A stretch of 64,000 bases of DNA from Certhia americana (taxonomy: Eukaryota; Chordata; Aves; Passeriformes; Certhiidae). Shown here piece by piece: positions 37,634 through 50,800 of the stretch. The stretch's first letter is position 1. Every line of letters starts with the position of its first letter. The translations under genes were made by a program, and so were the position numbers. The DNA is taken from contig CM031857.1 in assembly GCA_018697195.1 (NCBI GenBank), positions 97,597,674 through 97,661,673 of the forward strand, written 5' to 3'. The notes below the pieces were generated by a model. That model made no database searches, had not been told where the DNA came from, and worked only from the letters and a program-made list of their open reading frames with translations.

Positions 37634-38500
37634 ATGAAGTGTCTGATGAAATAGCGGTGGACATCATGGAAGGCAGCCCATTGTTCACACACTACTGAGA
37701 GCAACTAATCATGCTGCTGTTTTCCTGCATGATCATCATACTTATCAGGTATTTGAGCTAATACTGAGAAGACAGACTTCTTATGCTAAGTCTGTGAGAA
37801 GGACAGAAATCTGGGTTTTCCCAATAATACGGACTGGATGACTCCTCAAGTCTGCCTTTTTTCAACACCCAGGAAAACAAAAAGGGACACTATGCTTCTC
37901 ATATTTGTTTGGTTTAAGGTAAAGAGAGATTTTGAAAAAGGGGTCCTTGAAAATGGAAAAGAGCAAACCCAATGAAAAGGACAAAATCATGAGACCTAGT
38001 GAGTAGTTATCAATCAGCAATAGAAATATTTGAAGTTTATTTAACTTGGTTTTGCTGAATACTTTGGCATTTGAGCCATATATTGGCTGGGACAATTTTC
38101 TCCCAAGCATTTTTCTGAGCATATTGCTCCAAGACGGTGTCCTTTTAACAACCCAAGTCACACATCCAGAGGCCTTTTCTAGCAGCAATGCCTTCATAAG
38201 CATATAAATCTGAAAAGTGAATTTGCTTATGATGAGTTAGTACGCTCATGTGGGACATCAGGGATCTGGCTAACCCCTGGGCATTCAGTATCCCACAGCA
38301 CATGGTCAAATGGAGCAGACCTGCTCTGTTCTACCACAAACCCAGTGCAGGTGAGACAAGCACACACCCCACAAGGAGGCACAAGTGGTGCTAAACTTTG
38401 TGACTTATTTTTTTCCCACAAATCTCTCCCAGAATAAACACTTTTCTTTCCTTGTTTAAAAAAAGGCTTGGCACTAACTAATCCAGGAGAAATCTGGTTT

Positions 38501-38767
38501 TTAGCAGGGCCTGTTGCAATAGGATGAGGGCCAATGGTTTTAAAATAAAGGGGGGTCAATTTAGATTAGCTAAAAAGAAGTTTTTTACTATGAGGTTGGT
38601 AAAACACTGGAACAGGTTGCTCAGGAAGGATGTCTCAACCCTGGAAACATTCAAGGGTAGATGGGAGTCTGGTAACCTGATTTAGTTGAAGGTGTCCCTG
38701 GTCACTGCAGGGGATTGGATGTCCTTTAAATGTCTCTTCCAACTCAATTATTCTATGATTCTATGAT
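38501..38767 (+). mobile_element. CR1 LINE, 3' end fragment
   Basis: The sequence matches the familiar CR1 3' region: a segment around CAATGGTTTTAAA, then CACTGGAACAGGTTGCTCAG, CCCTGGAAACATTCAAGG, GAAGGTGTCCCTGGTCACTG and TCTTCCAACTCAATTATTCT, ending in the octamer-type repeat ATTCTATGATTCTATGAT. Only about 270 bases of the 3' end remain, the usual 5' truncation of CR1, and no reverse-transcriptase reading frame is left. Orientation is plus. CR1 is the dominant LINE of birds; this copy is moderately diverged. Confidence 0.92.
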
Positions 38768-40029
38768 AATCCAAAGGATTTCAATACTTCTGCTTATTGT
38801 CACAGTAGCATCAGACAAAAACTACCTTTCTTCCTGAAGGAAAGCAAGTTCCAAAAAAAGTAACACAACACAAATTTTAGAAAAAACATTACATTATCGT
38901 GCAAATGATCACAGTTTCTTATCACATTAGGTATTCAAGCTATTTCAAATTAATACACACAGTAACACTTGTAAACCATATTAATCATAATTTTAGAATA
39001 CATTTACCTATGGATGACAACAAAGTGATTACTCAAAAGTTCAGTGAGTTAAAAAACCCACTTCTTTTTCATCCAGAAATAAATCCTTACTGTCCAAAAT
39101 ATGTAATTGAGATGTGCATCCAAGCATTAAAAAAAATGTTTAATGGAAAGTACTTTTCCAAGCCAGCAACTCTTAGGACCTGAAGAACGTATTTTTGTAA
39201 GGATGGATTTGCTCACATAGACATATTTACTGCAGATGTGTTTTTATTTGTATTCATTGGTGCTGCAGGTTGCACAAGAATCCATAAATCTAGCGTGCTG
39301 TGTTTCTTACATCCCAGAAATTCCATATTGTACTCTTGAGGCTCAGTGTGGTAAGTACATCAAGTGACGTTCTCAACAACAGAGGATGTGTTTTAATCTG
39401 CTGCCGTTTTGCCACTGTAGTGATAAGATTCTGCCACTGAAAGCCTTCAGAAGCTTTGTGTCAGCACAATTAAATGAGGATCTAGAGAGGTTTGCTGGGA
39501 TGTAAACTAACTTCATTTGCTTCACGTGCACAAGTTATGTTTATGTATCAGCCTGTCAGCAGTGTTCCTGTGATCTTCAGCATCAATTGGATGCTGCCTG
39601 ATGAGATGGTGCCCGTGAGATCTCATTAACTCTGCCCTGTATTTCAAACCTCTTCTCATCTACAGGACAGTATTGGCAAGAGAAGCAATAATGATGGTGG
39701 AGAGAAAAGACTCTGCAGTGCTGCCTGAGATTTAGGGCATCTACCAGCACTTTAAGGAGTGTTCCTAGATGAGATTTCCAGAGGAACATCAGTCTGAAGC
39801 AAAAACATGGATGCTACAAAAGGTAGTGCTGGTATGAGCCTGTGCTTGTTTTCTGCTCTGCCACAGCCTGAAAAGAACGAAGTAAATGATTCGGCTCTCT
39901 ACACACATGTATAAGGCATTTCCACTGGCCCTGGAAGATCCCAGCTTTGTGACCTGCAATAAATCAGGGAATCTCTGTCATCGTGAAATCAGGCTACTTC
40001 ACAAGGACTTTCAACTTCTGGGATGTTCT
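38768..40029. other. gene-free stretch
   Basis: Nothing supported. AT-rich with short unrelated open frames only. Confidence 0.5.
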
Positions 40030-40200
40030 TACAATGAATATTACAATTAGCCCCATTTTAAAGCTGGCAACAAAAGGAGGGAAGACTTGCAAAAGATTGC
40101 ACACATGGGTCAGTAATTCCAGGCAAGTACTTAAAACACAAGACTCTCATGAATTTAAAACTGGATTTCCACAATGTCCTGTATTAGAGGTCATGCTGAG
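40030..40200 (+). mobile_element. probable MIR-like CORE-SINE fossil
   Basis: The stretch ATTAGCCCCATTTTAAAGC, then AGGGAAGACTTGCAAAAGAT, GCACACATGGGTCAGTAA and ACTCTCATGAATTTAAAACT follows the order of blocks of a MIR element: the CCCCATTTTA block, the ACTTGC block, the CACACA block and the AGTAA block. Divergence is high, consistent with an ancient amniote insertion. A chance match cannot be excluded without alignment. Confidence 0.4.
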
Positions 40201-40262
40201 GAATACTAATAAAATTAAATTCAGCCCAAAATTTTAGGGTTAAAATAATTTTTAAATGTAGC

Positions 40263-40265
<3 letters not shown>

Positions 40266-40299
<34 letters not shown>
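40266..40299. repeat. A34 homopolymer
   Basis: Thirty-four A residues shortly downstream of the MIR-like fossil. No processed-gene copy or polyadenylation signal is evident immediately before it. Confidence 0.95.
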
Positions 40300-40300
<1 letters not shown>

Positions 40301-40799
40301 ATGAGCAAAGGCAAGATCTGCAGTAACACAGAGAAAATTAATTACCTAGGCAGACTCCTTTTCAAGTTCATGACTCATGCCAGCATATAAATGTCTGCAT
40401 GAAGCTAGCTCTAAATGCTAATTTTGTCACTGTAAGAAAATTGTAAAGTTCTCTGAGAACAACTGAGTGAATACCTTGCTATTGATTTCTCAAGGGTCTG
40501 ACTGGCAGAGTGCTGTACTATAACTGCAGATTTGTGCTAATGCTCTAAAATGTTTTGCTAAATTTAATCTTTCATCATGGATATAACAGACTCCTGGCCA
40601 TGCTGCAGTTGGCCTCAGCCGCACAGAAGCTGTGGTCACAGCCACTTAATTCATCCCTTTGTAGTAAATATAGACATACAAGTGTATCACTCAAAAAGTC
40701 AAAAATCCCATTCCATATAATGACAAAACCACAGAGAATACAAAGAGTAGGAGTAAGAAAAGATGCATTTTGTTAGAACTAATCAGTGGTTTAAATGTT

Positions 40800-42100
40800 C
40801 CCCCTGCCAGAAGCTGCTGTGTTTATCAGCCGGTGCTGGCACGGGGTCGCAGCGCCAGGCACTGACAGAGCTGCTCAGGGACCAAGCCCTATCTGGCTCC
40901 CCAAGACCACTTCTTGGAACTATCACCTCTGACCACCGAGTTAGAGACATGAGTCACCAACTGGAGGTATCTGCTTTTTATATAAGAATTACCAAAGTGC
41001 TCCTTGGATTTTTAAAATCTGAATTGAGTACTACAACAGAAAGTAAATGCATCTGATGGCCCACATCATATGCACAACCCTGTTTGGCCACATGGTGCTA
41101 CACACACCATGGCTGAAAGCCCCCTTTACAAGGGCAGCACCTCCATTAGGGGTCAAGACCTCATTAAACTGGGGAAAAAAAGAAACACAGGCACACTGAC
41201 ATGGGCATTTCCCTCTGCTGGTGGCAGGCAGAGCCCAGGCAGTGCAGGGGGGAGGGAGCCAGCTGCACTGCTGGGCTGTATCACCCCAAAAGCTGCTCCT
41301 CCTCTTCATCTCCCCTGGAAAGTCCCTGGCAGTGAGTGGGATTTCAGCATCATGCTGACACCAGGGGTGTCATCGACACAAGGAGCTCATTGTGACAGAG
41401 CCCCTCCAAACATGTAGCCACACAAGCAGCCTGAAGCACCATGTCTGACAAGGCACTGAGCACAGCAGAGGTTTTTGACTGGCAGACTGAGAGCAGGACA
41501 AGTGTCCTGGCAGGCCCTGGCATGCCACAGGCTGCTTTCCCACTACACAAAGCAAAAACAGCACAAGAGAAAGGGTAAGATGGGGAAAAACACCTCCTCC
41601 CCACCATCACTTTCTTGTTGCCTATGGCAGCATGCACAGGGAGCAAGGCTCAGTCTGTAAAAGCCAAAGCCTGGGGAAAATGTCACCTACTGCACCCAGC
41701 CTCACCCCAGACACTGGGCACCCAGAGGAACCCAACAATGTTCACAGGGGCATGCAGAGCAGGGAAGGGAAGGGGTAGGAGATGAAGGCAACATGGGGAG
41801 TGTCCCTGTGCAGCCCAAATTTCCCCTATCCTGCCCTGCAGGGTGGCCAGGCTGGCCCTGGGCTGGCCCCAGGGGAAAAAAAGATGAGTGGAGAGTAGGG
41901 ACAGAGAGAGTGCTTGGTTCATCACATAAAGCAGCGTTTGCATCGACAGCACAGATCCAAGCAGGGACATTTGTATGATACAGTAGCACATGGGGTGGAA
42001 GTCTGAGCTTGTGCCTCCAAAGCAGCCCAGTCTTGTCCCAAAGTGCTGAACCCAAGCAGCATCTGGAGGCAACATTGGAAGAAGCATCTCTACATCCCAC
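40800..42100. other. locally G+C-richer stretch without supported gene
   Basis: Relative to its flanks this 1.3-kb stretch is G+C-richer, with a few CpG near 40832-40855 and long overlapping open frames on both strands (the longest 134 codons, minus, 41683-42087). None has splice context or a recognisable domain, and the frames are explained by fewer stop codons in G+C-richer DNA. Confidence 0.4.
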
Positions 42101-45100
42101 TTTCTAGGCTATGTGGAGGCAGCACTTACATTCAAAGGTGTTAGAGGGAAAGATAACTAAAGCATGTATTCTTTTATTTTTCCAGAAAAAAAAAAAATGT
42201 ATCTTGCACTTACTTTTAAGCTAATTTTAAATGTGAAGTGATTGGTTACTAAGCTCATTAATTCCTTGCAAATGTTCTCAGAAAGTGAAAGAGAAAGTGG
42301 TCAGCCTAGATCTATGACTTTGTTATTATATTTTATTCATATCACTGTCATGGACTTATGTACACATGGAACAATCAGGGAACTGGACAAATATTAGCAT
42401 TTCCAGCTAAAGTGAAATAAAACCATTTGCTGAATGTTCCCGTGTTTCTGTAGCAAATCAATAATGGGTATTTAAATTGTTGTTTAGACATCAAAGCTAA
42501 GATGAATGGGGACGTTCTCATTTCTTTCCTGCTGCCATGCTTTCAGGCTGTGCCTTTTAAATAAGACTTGGCATGTGCAATTCACGTCACAGAATCATTT
42601 ATAGTTAAAAGCTACAGGTATTATTTTCAGAGCAATATGCCAGCCATCTCCATACAATGGTACATTGATTTGGCCTGTTCATCTTAATTGCAGCAATTGA
42701 AAAGCATCCCCAGTAATCTGTTATGTGGCTTGAATACCTACTTCATTATTGTATCCAGACAATACAGCACTTGTTGGCACTAACCACTGCCAGGGAAGAC
42801 CTATGGCACACCCCTGCTCAGGAACTCATCCCATGCTAGACAGCTTCCAGTAAACAGGACACTTCTGGGGCTTGAGATCAAACTTGCATAGTCATGATTA
42901 TATTCTCAGGGTCCATTAATTTTGTCAGTGTCACTTCTCAAACACAAAGAATTCTCATCTTTAGGTCAAATCTATTGGTTTTTTACTAAATTTTGTAGGA
43001 GGCTGGAGAGGGAAGAGGTAGAGTATCATGAGGTTGATGCAGCAATGATTCTTAAATATTATGGATGTATTTATTCAACTAAGAGGCTGTTTGATGGATA
43101 TATTATTGGATATGTAATTTATTTGTTATTTGATGCTCTGCTCAAGATTAATTCTTTTAAAGGCTTTACTCTGTACAACTAGCAGGGTGAGGGAAGGCTG
43201 TATTTTACAGAAAACAGGGATGTGGCTTTTTAAATACCTGAGAAAATATTTGCATTTACAAATTAGGACACACACAAGAGCATAAATCAACAACAAGCGC
43301 TGCAAGTACACTGTCAAGGACACAGACCTTAAGGAGGCCATTTAACTTGTGTAACTTAGGCCATACTTGGAGATGTACAATTCCACAGGAAGGTTATGTA
43401 ATATCTCTTCTAAGCAATGCGAAAAATAACAGTTATTAATTTGTGTTTCTGAAATGTGCCATGAAAACAAGATGCCTGCAAGTCCCAGATGCATTCTGCA
43501 ATGACCCTGCTTTCCTGTTCTGGCCATGCTGACTCCAACACTACAGCAGCCCCCCCCTCTCCTCTGGGCCCACCTGCAACAAAGCACCATGATCCTCTCT
43601 TTGAGAATGAGCAGGACCACATTTCTCTACTGACAAGAGATTAATAGCTCCACCGAAGCAGAAGCTGATCATTTGGAGGGGTCTGCTGCTCTAGAATGCT
43701 CTCGAGCCTTTGCCTTGCAGGTATTATCAAACTGATGCAACAGAGGCTAAATCTGCATGTGTATTTTAAATTGTAAGCACCAAGCAGGCTTATTATGAAG
43801 ACAGCCCAGGCAATAGTGGTGCCCAAATGTTGCTTCCAGATATCTGCATGAAATGAGGAAACAAGCTAAGGAGCTGAAGAGATGAGTGGGACAAAATCCC
43901 CAGGCGTAATTGATGGCTGTTTTCACCTGATCTTCATGTGATGAAACTGAGCCTCTGACTCATTACATTAAATTATATTTCCAAACTGACACAGTAGAGA
44001 AGTGAAGAGTAAAAATATCACTCAGAAACTAGAAGCTCCGGTATTCAACAGCAGGTGGACACCATAAGGAACCAGGAGAAGAAACTACAGCCATGGAAGC
44101 ATCTTAACTTCAGCCAATATTCCTTAATTTGGCTAACAGTATGTCCCTTACCAAAGGTTTTGATTTCTGACTTTTAGATAAAAAGGCTGGCAAAAAAGTT
44201 CAGGATTGTGAAGACAACAGGTTATTGAATAAATATTCTTCAGCTGTTCACTTCTATCAGTTATCCATCTATAGGTACTCAGCTAGTCTCTGTCATGTTG
44301 GTGTTAAGAGCATATCCCATAAAATCAGGATAGAAATAGCAACACTCTTATAATGCCAGGTGACAACAGAAAAGGGTACTTAAAAGGCATATATAGACAA
44401 TAAATATGTGGTTTTATTTTTCAGCTGATTAGTAAGATAAGAGGACTGATGTGCTCTTGTGACACAAAGTGCAAATCAATACTCAGCTTTCAAACAAGTG
44501 AAGTCAATGGGCCTTCTCAATTCTGCTCAAAAACTATATCTGGCCTCTGTGACAACAGTTTCATATTGTTATGGCCTATTATTGAAACACTGGGTTATAT
44601 TTTGTATCAGTTTGGTGGCAAAAATGGAGTTTAATGATTAAATCAAAAAAGTCACACATTTTCCACAGGATAGTATCACATATATTTAATTCTTTTTTGT
44701 GATGGCTTAAAAAACTCAATGGAAAACACACAGCTTAGGTCTTGCATTTCTGAACTACCTAAAGAATATTCACTGTTTTATGTTATCTTTAATATATTTT
44801 TTTTTATTCTCTGTGAAATTACAGCGTTATAAAACCACAAACTCTGAATAAGAAGACACAGAAATGACAAAAACCTTGTTCTCAACAGCTTCATGCATGG
44901 AAATAAAATCCAGATACCCACCTAGAGAATAAGGTCCTGACATTTCTTCCTTCCCCTTTCTGTGTTTTTTCACAGCTAATTGCAAAACTGAACAACTTTT
45001 AAATGCTAGTTGCAATCATGCCACCCTGTCTCAGTCATTAATAATATGCCCTTTCACTCAGTGTTTCCCCTGTCACGTTTAAGAAGGTATTAAGCTTTTT

Positions 45101-47640
45101 TTTTTTTCACATATCCACATACTAAAATTACATTGCTTTCTTAACTGTTCTTTACAGATTTTTTTTTTTTTTTTTGCTATATGATAAAAGAAACTAATGT
45201 GTCTCAATCCATTGCAGTTAAAACTGTGGTCACACTCACTTTTTGTTCTTGTTAGAAGTATTATCAGCAAACTTGCCAGCACATAGCCCATAATCTACCT
45301 GTAAAAATAGTCCAAATAATCTAGCAGTAATGCAGGCTTTATATACGTGAGTCCTTTCCTATAATCCCTTCATTTTGATCCTCCACGTGGTTACTATACT
45401 AAAGCAACACAGGAAGTGCTCAAGAAAGGTATTTGGTGTGCACAAGGGATACTCCCTGTTGCAAAAAACCTGCAGTTCAAGTGAAATGACAGACTGGAGC
45501 CATAAGGAGGTGTTTTTTGCAAGATCTTCATTTTACAATGAGACTGGTGGAATGGAATAAATATAATTCAAGATAGTAATTCATAAATATTCACTTCACA
45601 AAAGCGCTCTTTTGGTAATGAAAAGTCTTTCTGAAATAGGGGCAAGATGTTAACAAAACAAAAGGACTTCATTCACGGTCAATCCCCACTAACTTTTTGT
45701 GTGTTTTTGTGGAGATATTAGTGGCTAAGATACTATGATAAACTTTGCACATCTTCAATATTTTAAACTGTAATACCATAGAGCCTTTCACTGACAAAGG
45801 TTTGACACACGTTGAAGATAAGTAAATACAAGTACTTTCATTATAGACTCACGCACATGGAAGTTAAATGTGGCCTCGTTGAAAGAAACCCCTCAGTAAT
45901 GTTTGGTTTCCCATTTTATGCAGTCACTAGTCCACATGTTCCTCTGAGTCCATTACATTTCAGTCCCCAAATTATTATTTCTCATTCTCTGTTCCTGAAA
46001 TTATCTTCATATTCTTGGCATATGTTAATATCACCCACAGGGCAGATAAACTGTTCTAGTGGTCTCAAACTAATAAAAGAACGGTTCTTACCAGGCACAG
46101 AGGAGATTCCTCAGAAACCCATTAACAGCTGCAATGATTCACTCAGTTTTCCATGGATCTGTATTTGCTGTGGCATTAGCTTCTCATAATAAGAAATGTA
46201 AATTTGGTAAACCTCCAGTAAAAGGCAATTTTCCCTCAACTAGTGCAGTTCGACATGCACAACTTCAAAGATGTGCGTTGCGGGATGCAGTCCAGTAATG
46301 TTTGTCTTTGGTTCAGGGGATTTGCCTGGCTCTGGATCAACCTCCACCCTCCTCATTTTATCAGGGAGCCAGGATACTGCCTTAAATGAGTTCTTGTACT
46401 TCAGGCACCACTGCTCCCCTTACACCCCCAATCTTTCTTAGTATGGTCTCTCCTCCTCCCGTCATAGGTTTTGTCTAGTTCCAGAGAAAGCCACTGAGGT
46501 TCACAGCTGCTTTTTGTCACTCTGGGCTCCCTTCACAGAGGCAGCAGAAACAGAGTAACTCCCCAACCTGGACTGCTCAGCTGCTGACAGCAGTAATTTA
46601 TCCAAGACTTCTCAGCAACCATGACCTAATAGCATTTCTGAGATGTGACTTGAATTCCTGATTATGAAAGAGCTGAATGCTGCAGCTTATGTGGTTTTTA
46701 AACCTTCATAGCTGTTGTCACCTCAAAGCATGCTCCAGGTCAAAGGCTGGGTTTATACAAATATATATGTACTTATATCCTATTTAAACAATGACACCAA
46801 CGTTCTTCAAGGAGCACAACTGCACAATCCAAGCCTCCAGCTAACAAAAGTCAATGGATATTAAATCTGTGTGTGTTTATACACAAATGACAGATTTATT
46901 TGTTTATGGGGTTTTTCTCACAATGGAATTCTTACCACCTCATCACATCTTATCAGTGACTTTCCATGGTATCAACAAACTTGAGGACACTGGGAAAGCA
47001 GAAATTATTATTAAAGTATAACAAGATCATATTGGATAAACAGGCATGGATTTATTTTACCAATGTAATACAACCGAAATATCTAGGTTTTAGGGCAGGT
47101 CAGTACATAGGAAACAAGCAGAGAAGCCTCTGAGCTGTGAGGTTGCCTTTGGACAAGGACATGACAAACCTGACGTTGTTTAAGTTTAGGTTTCCTACTA
47201 ACACTGATGCTTCAAAGCTGGGGGCTCCTGGGCCAGGGGCCCTGGGAAAGGAGGAATAAAACATCCTCAGCAACCAGGCTCGTAAGGCTATAGCCTTGAT
47301 GACTGACAGGAAAAATGAAGAAAAAGTCCAGAGTAGACAAGGGGGCCCCTAGAATCACAAACAACGAAGATAAATATTTTTTTACAAACTTGCCAACTTC
47401 TGACAAAATAAATGAAAGATCCTAGCTGCCCTTGGATGTTGGTTCTGGATGCCAGTATTTCCCAGGCTTTAGCTCTTTTTGCTATGACTTAAGAGAAGAG
47501 ACCATATTGCAGTTTATGGAAACAGATTTCCCAGTGTTTGAGAGCAAAAGAATGTGATTTTAAAAAAATTGTTGTTATTTAGAAAAGTTGATCTAGAAGG
47601 CAGCAGTCCCAGCTCTAACATCCGTTAATGACAGTTTAAG
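42101..47640. other. gene-free stretch
   Basis: No supported gene. CACAGAATCATTTATAGTTA near 42590 may be a decayed minus-strand CR1 end. GATGAAACTGAGCCTCTGAC near 43940 may be a decayed MIR. A 125-codon plus-strand frame at 45812-46189 has no supporting signals. Confidence 0.4.
45096..45175. repeat. paired T runs (T12 and T17)
   Basis: T12 at 45096-45107 and T17 at 45159-45175, 51 bases apart. Confidence 0.9.
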
Positions 47641-47840
47641 TAGAAGTGTATTTTTTAATTTATTCAAATTATAATTAGGTAATTATAAGCAATCAAGTGA
47701 GAGCTGTTTAAAAGCTACTGGCCACAGCTGTTAGCTACCTCATCTCATCAGAAATCAGCACCCCCTCAGCTGGGGGATTTAAGCAAACTTGGTTTATGAC
47801 AGCAAAGTGTAAGTGCTCACATCTTCAATTACTCAGACGA
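47641..47840. promoter_or_regulatory. candidate homeodomain-type enhancer element
   Basis: A near-palindrome, ATAATTAGGTAATTAT (47671-47686), has two TAATTA-type cores in inverted orientation with a GG centre. It is followed 8 bases later by TCAAGTGAG, an NKX2-like CAAGTG core. Further ATTACTC and TTAAGC motifs occur downstream to about 47840. The combination resembles conserved developmental enhancers, but function is inference from motif content alone. Confidence 0.3.
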
Positions 47841-50800
47841 GAAATCAGTAGCTTCTGGGAGTAAGGCAGTAACTTTTTTACAGCTCCACATGGATCTGGA
47901 AAGGGCATATCTGACTGTGCCCACCAATTTGAGCTGTTCTTTCTCCAAAGGTGACTGTCAGTTTCTAGTTCATATTACTACTAATATTCCCCTCAGGGCT
48001 GCTACGATAGTATGCATTTAAAATGCTGTTCTCCTCTGAAAAATTATTTTAATTAAAATTATATTCAGGGGTCCCATATTCTTTGTTTTTTACTAATTAT
48101 CATAGCACATTTTTACAGCTTCCAAGCTAATGGGTGCTTTCACTAACTGCCAGCTCCCAAATTAAACATGGGATCTGAAAAGGCTTTTTATTTCTCATGT
48201 CATGTTTTTCTGCCATTCCATCTTCTGGGATTGCTTAGTCACTGCAAGGAGAGTATCCTCCAAAGTCTCTTTGCATTAAATTCACAGATGAGCCTGGCTG
48301 AATGATTCTGACAGCACAGCACATGGTCCAGCCACTGTGCTAGGTCTGTGGATGAAATGGCAGCAAGGAAATACTTTAGAGCTGAAAGTAAGCAAGAAAT
48401 AATTACGATGAAATCATTAGCATTGAGCACAAAACACAGGAAGCAGAACAGTTAAGCAGAAAAGTGTAATTTGGACACACAAGCAAGCAGTGCTTAAAGA
48501 CACAGTGACAGAATGCATCCAGAGCAGCAGGTTTTGTCCAGCAGTTCCTCATGTGGCTTTCCTCTTCCATCAGCTCTCCTGTAAGGGGTTCTAAATTCAC
48601 ACAGATTACACACACATGGAAATGTAATGGACATAGGAGAGGATTTCTAATACAGCACAGTCTTTACAACCTGAATACATAATGGGTTTTTCATAAAAAG
48701 TGTTTGCAATACACTAGATTTTTCAGGATGAGATTTGTGTTAGTAACTTTAGCCTCCACACACCATATTTGTTTGTTTCAGAAATGCAAGCTAACATGCT
48801 AAAGTTATATAAGACAAGCCTAGCAAGCAGATCACAGTTAACTTTCTATGGAAACTCTTATTCAGAAGTCAAGAACATTTAAGTTAGCCCACTGGAAGTA
48901 GTCAGCGGACACACAGATTCTTCCACTTTTTCCAAAGATGTGTACTTAGCCAATGTCCAACAAAGAGAACAAAATATTTCAGCCTTTGCAAGTAATGCTG
49001 CTTGTTCCCCTGCTCAGAAACTATGACCTAGAGGAGCAGGGGTGTGCAGAGCATAAACTGGGGACAGATTGGTTCCCAATGACATCCATGTATCAGTCTG
49101 ACCCTAATACACTATGAGCACACTCATAATTGCCTCAAAAACATTGTGCACTCAATCCTTGGGAATAAAGTTACTGAAAATCCTGATAGAATCCACAGAC
49201 ACATAGGTCATGAGGCTTGACCTATGCCCCCAGTTTCTGGATGAATATGACTATTTCTAGAATTTGGAGGTTAATGTGTTTACCCCAAATGTTTACCCCA
49301 AACAATCCTCCTAAATCAAGATATTCTAGCAACAACAAATCAAGCCAGGATGTGACATAAGGCAGTGAGCAGATTTCTGTAAGACTCTGTGGCTTGGGGA
49401 TGCCCTTGAGGAAAAACTCATGCAGAGTTAATGGGAACTGAACAATGGCAGAAACTACAGAAAAGAGGAAAAATTTGAAGTTGTGTTTTAAGCAACTTTA
49501 AGGAAATGAATGCTGATCACTCAGAGAGGCGAATAATGAGAAATCTAAGGAGAAATTTATAATCAAAGCTTGAGCTAGACTGTCCTAAAGGTTGCACACC
49601 ACTGTGCTGACACAAAACCCAGCATGAAGATTTTTCATCCTTCATTCCAGAATTTGCACCTGCTCAGAAAAAGGCCAATGATGTCCTACCTCATCCTTAA
49701 TGCACCTTATCATACCTGTTTTGTAATAACACAAGTGTACAGAGTGACATAATAAACTTCACACTTGTTGCTTTGTAAAACTGTAACTTTAGGGCTGTTT
49801 CTTGTCATGCATGTCTTTACTAGTTTGTTCTTATGTATTAATTAATCACTCACATACAAGCAGCACAGAACACTGCTGAGCGGGACCCAGGTACCGGGTC
49901 CTACCCAGTTCTGTTGCAACAGAATATCTCTGCCTCTCCCTTAGCAAATAAGGATATTTCTACAGCAAAATCACACCAGTTATTTTAAGACAGCCATCAC
50001 TAGCTTTCAGTTATCAGAACGACTTAAGAAGGCTACAGAGAAAAATCAGAGAAATTCAGAATAACTTTATTGAACTGATAGCTATAAAACAGTAGTTCAT
50101 ATTACATGGCAAAGCTCAGTCTGCCTCACCAGGCTCTTTCTTTCTTTCCTTAGAACAGACAATGCTCAAGGGAGCATTTGGAACAAAATTCTTCTTTGCC
50201 AATAGCCCACTAATCACTAAGATTGCTACATCATATTTGCACATGTACAAGGAACCCACACAGCAGCAGTGATGTTGGGATGCCTTCAAAAAATGCTGAA
50301 GCTAAAGTCTTTCAAGCTGTGTTTTTCCCACTGCATATGCTTTTCTGCATTTCATTTACTTAACATGTCAGATGAGGCAATGAGTCCTCAATTCCTTTAT
50401 AGCCCAGAAAAAGAAGCAATAGTAAAGGTGATTATGAAGCTGGAAGCTCATGTGAAGCCTGACTGAGGACTGCTTTCATAACAGATTGGACACATCATTT
50501 GGTTTTACCTTGATAATGTAACTTATTCTGTAACTACCAGGTGAAGTATGCCAAGAAGTATAATAATTTCTGTGAACATTCCATTGCAAACCAGAGTTTT
50601 ACCCCCAACAAGTGCACTTGTACCAAGAACAACTATGAAGAACTTTATTGCACAAGCCAGGACTTTCTGGGTACGTGTTCAGAGTTCTTGCCTAGAGCAA
50701 ATGCAATAAATCTATTATTTCCTGAAAGCATTAAGCCCACTGGGTCTATTTGGGACTGCCCAGAAAGTTTTGTAGTGGTAAATTAAAAAGATGAATGAAG

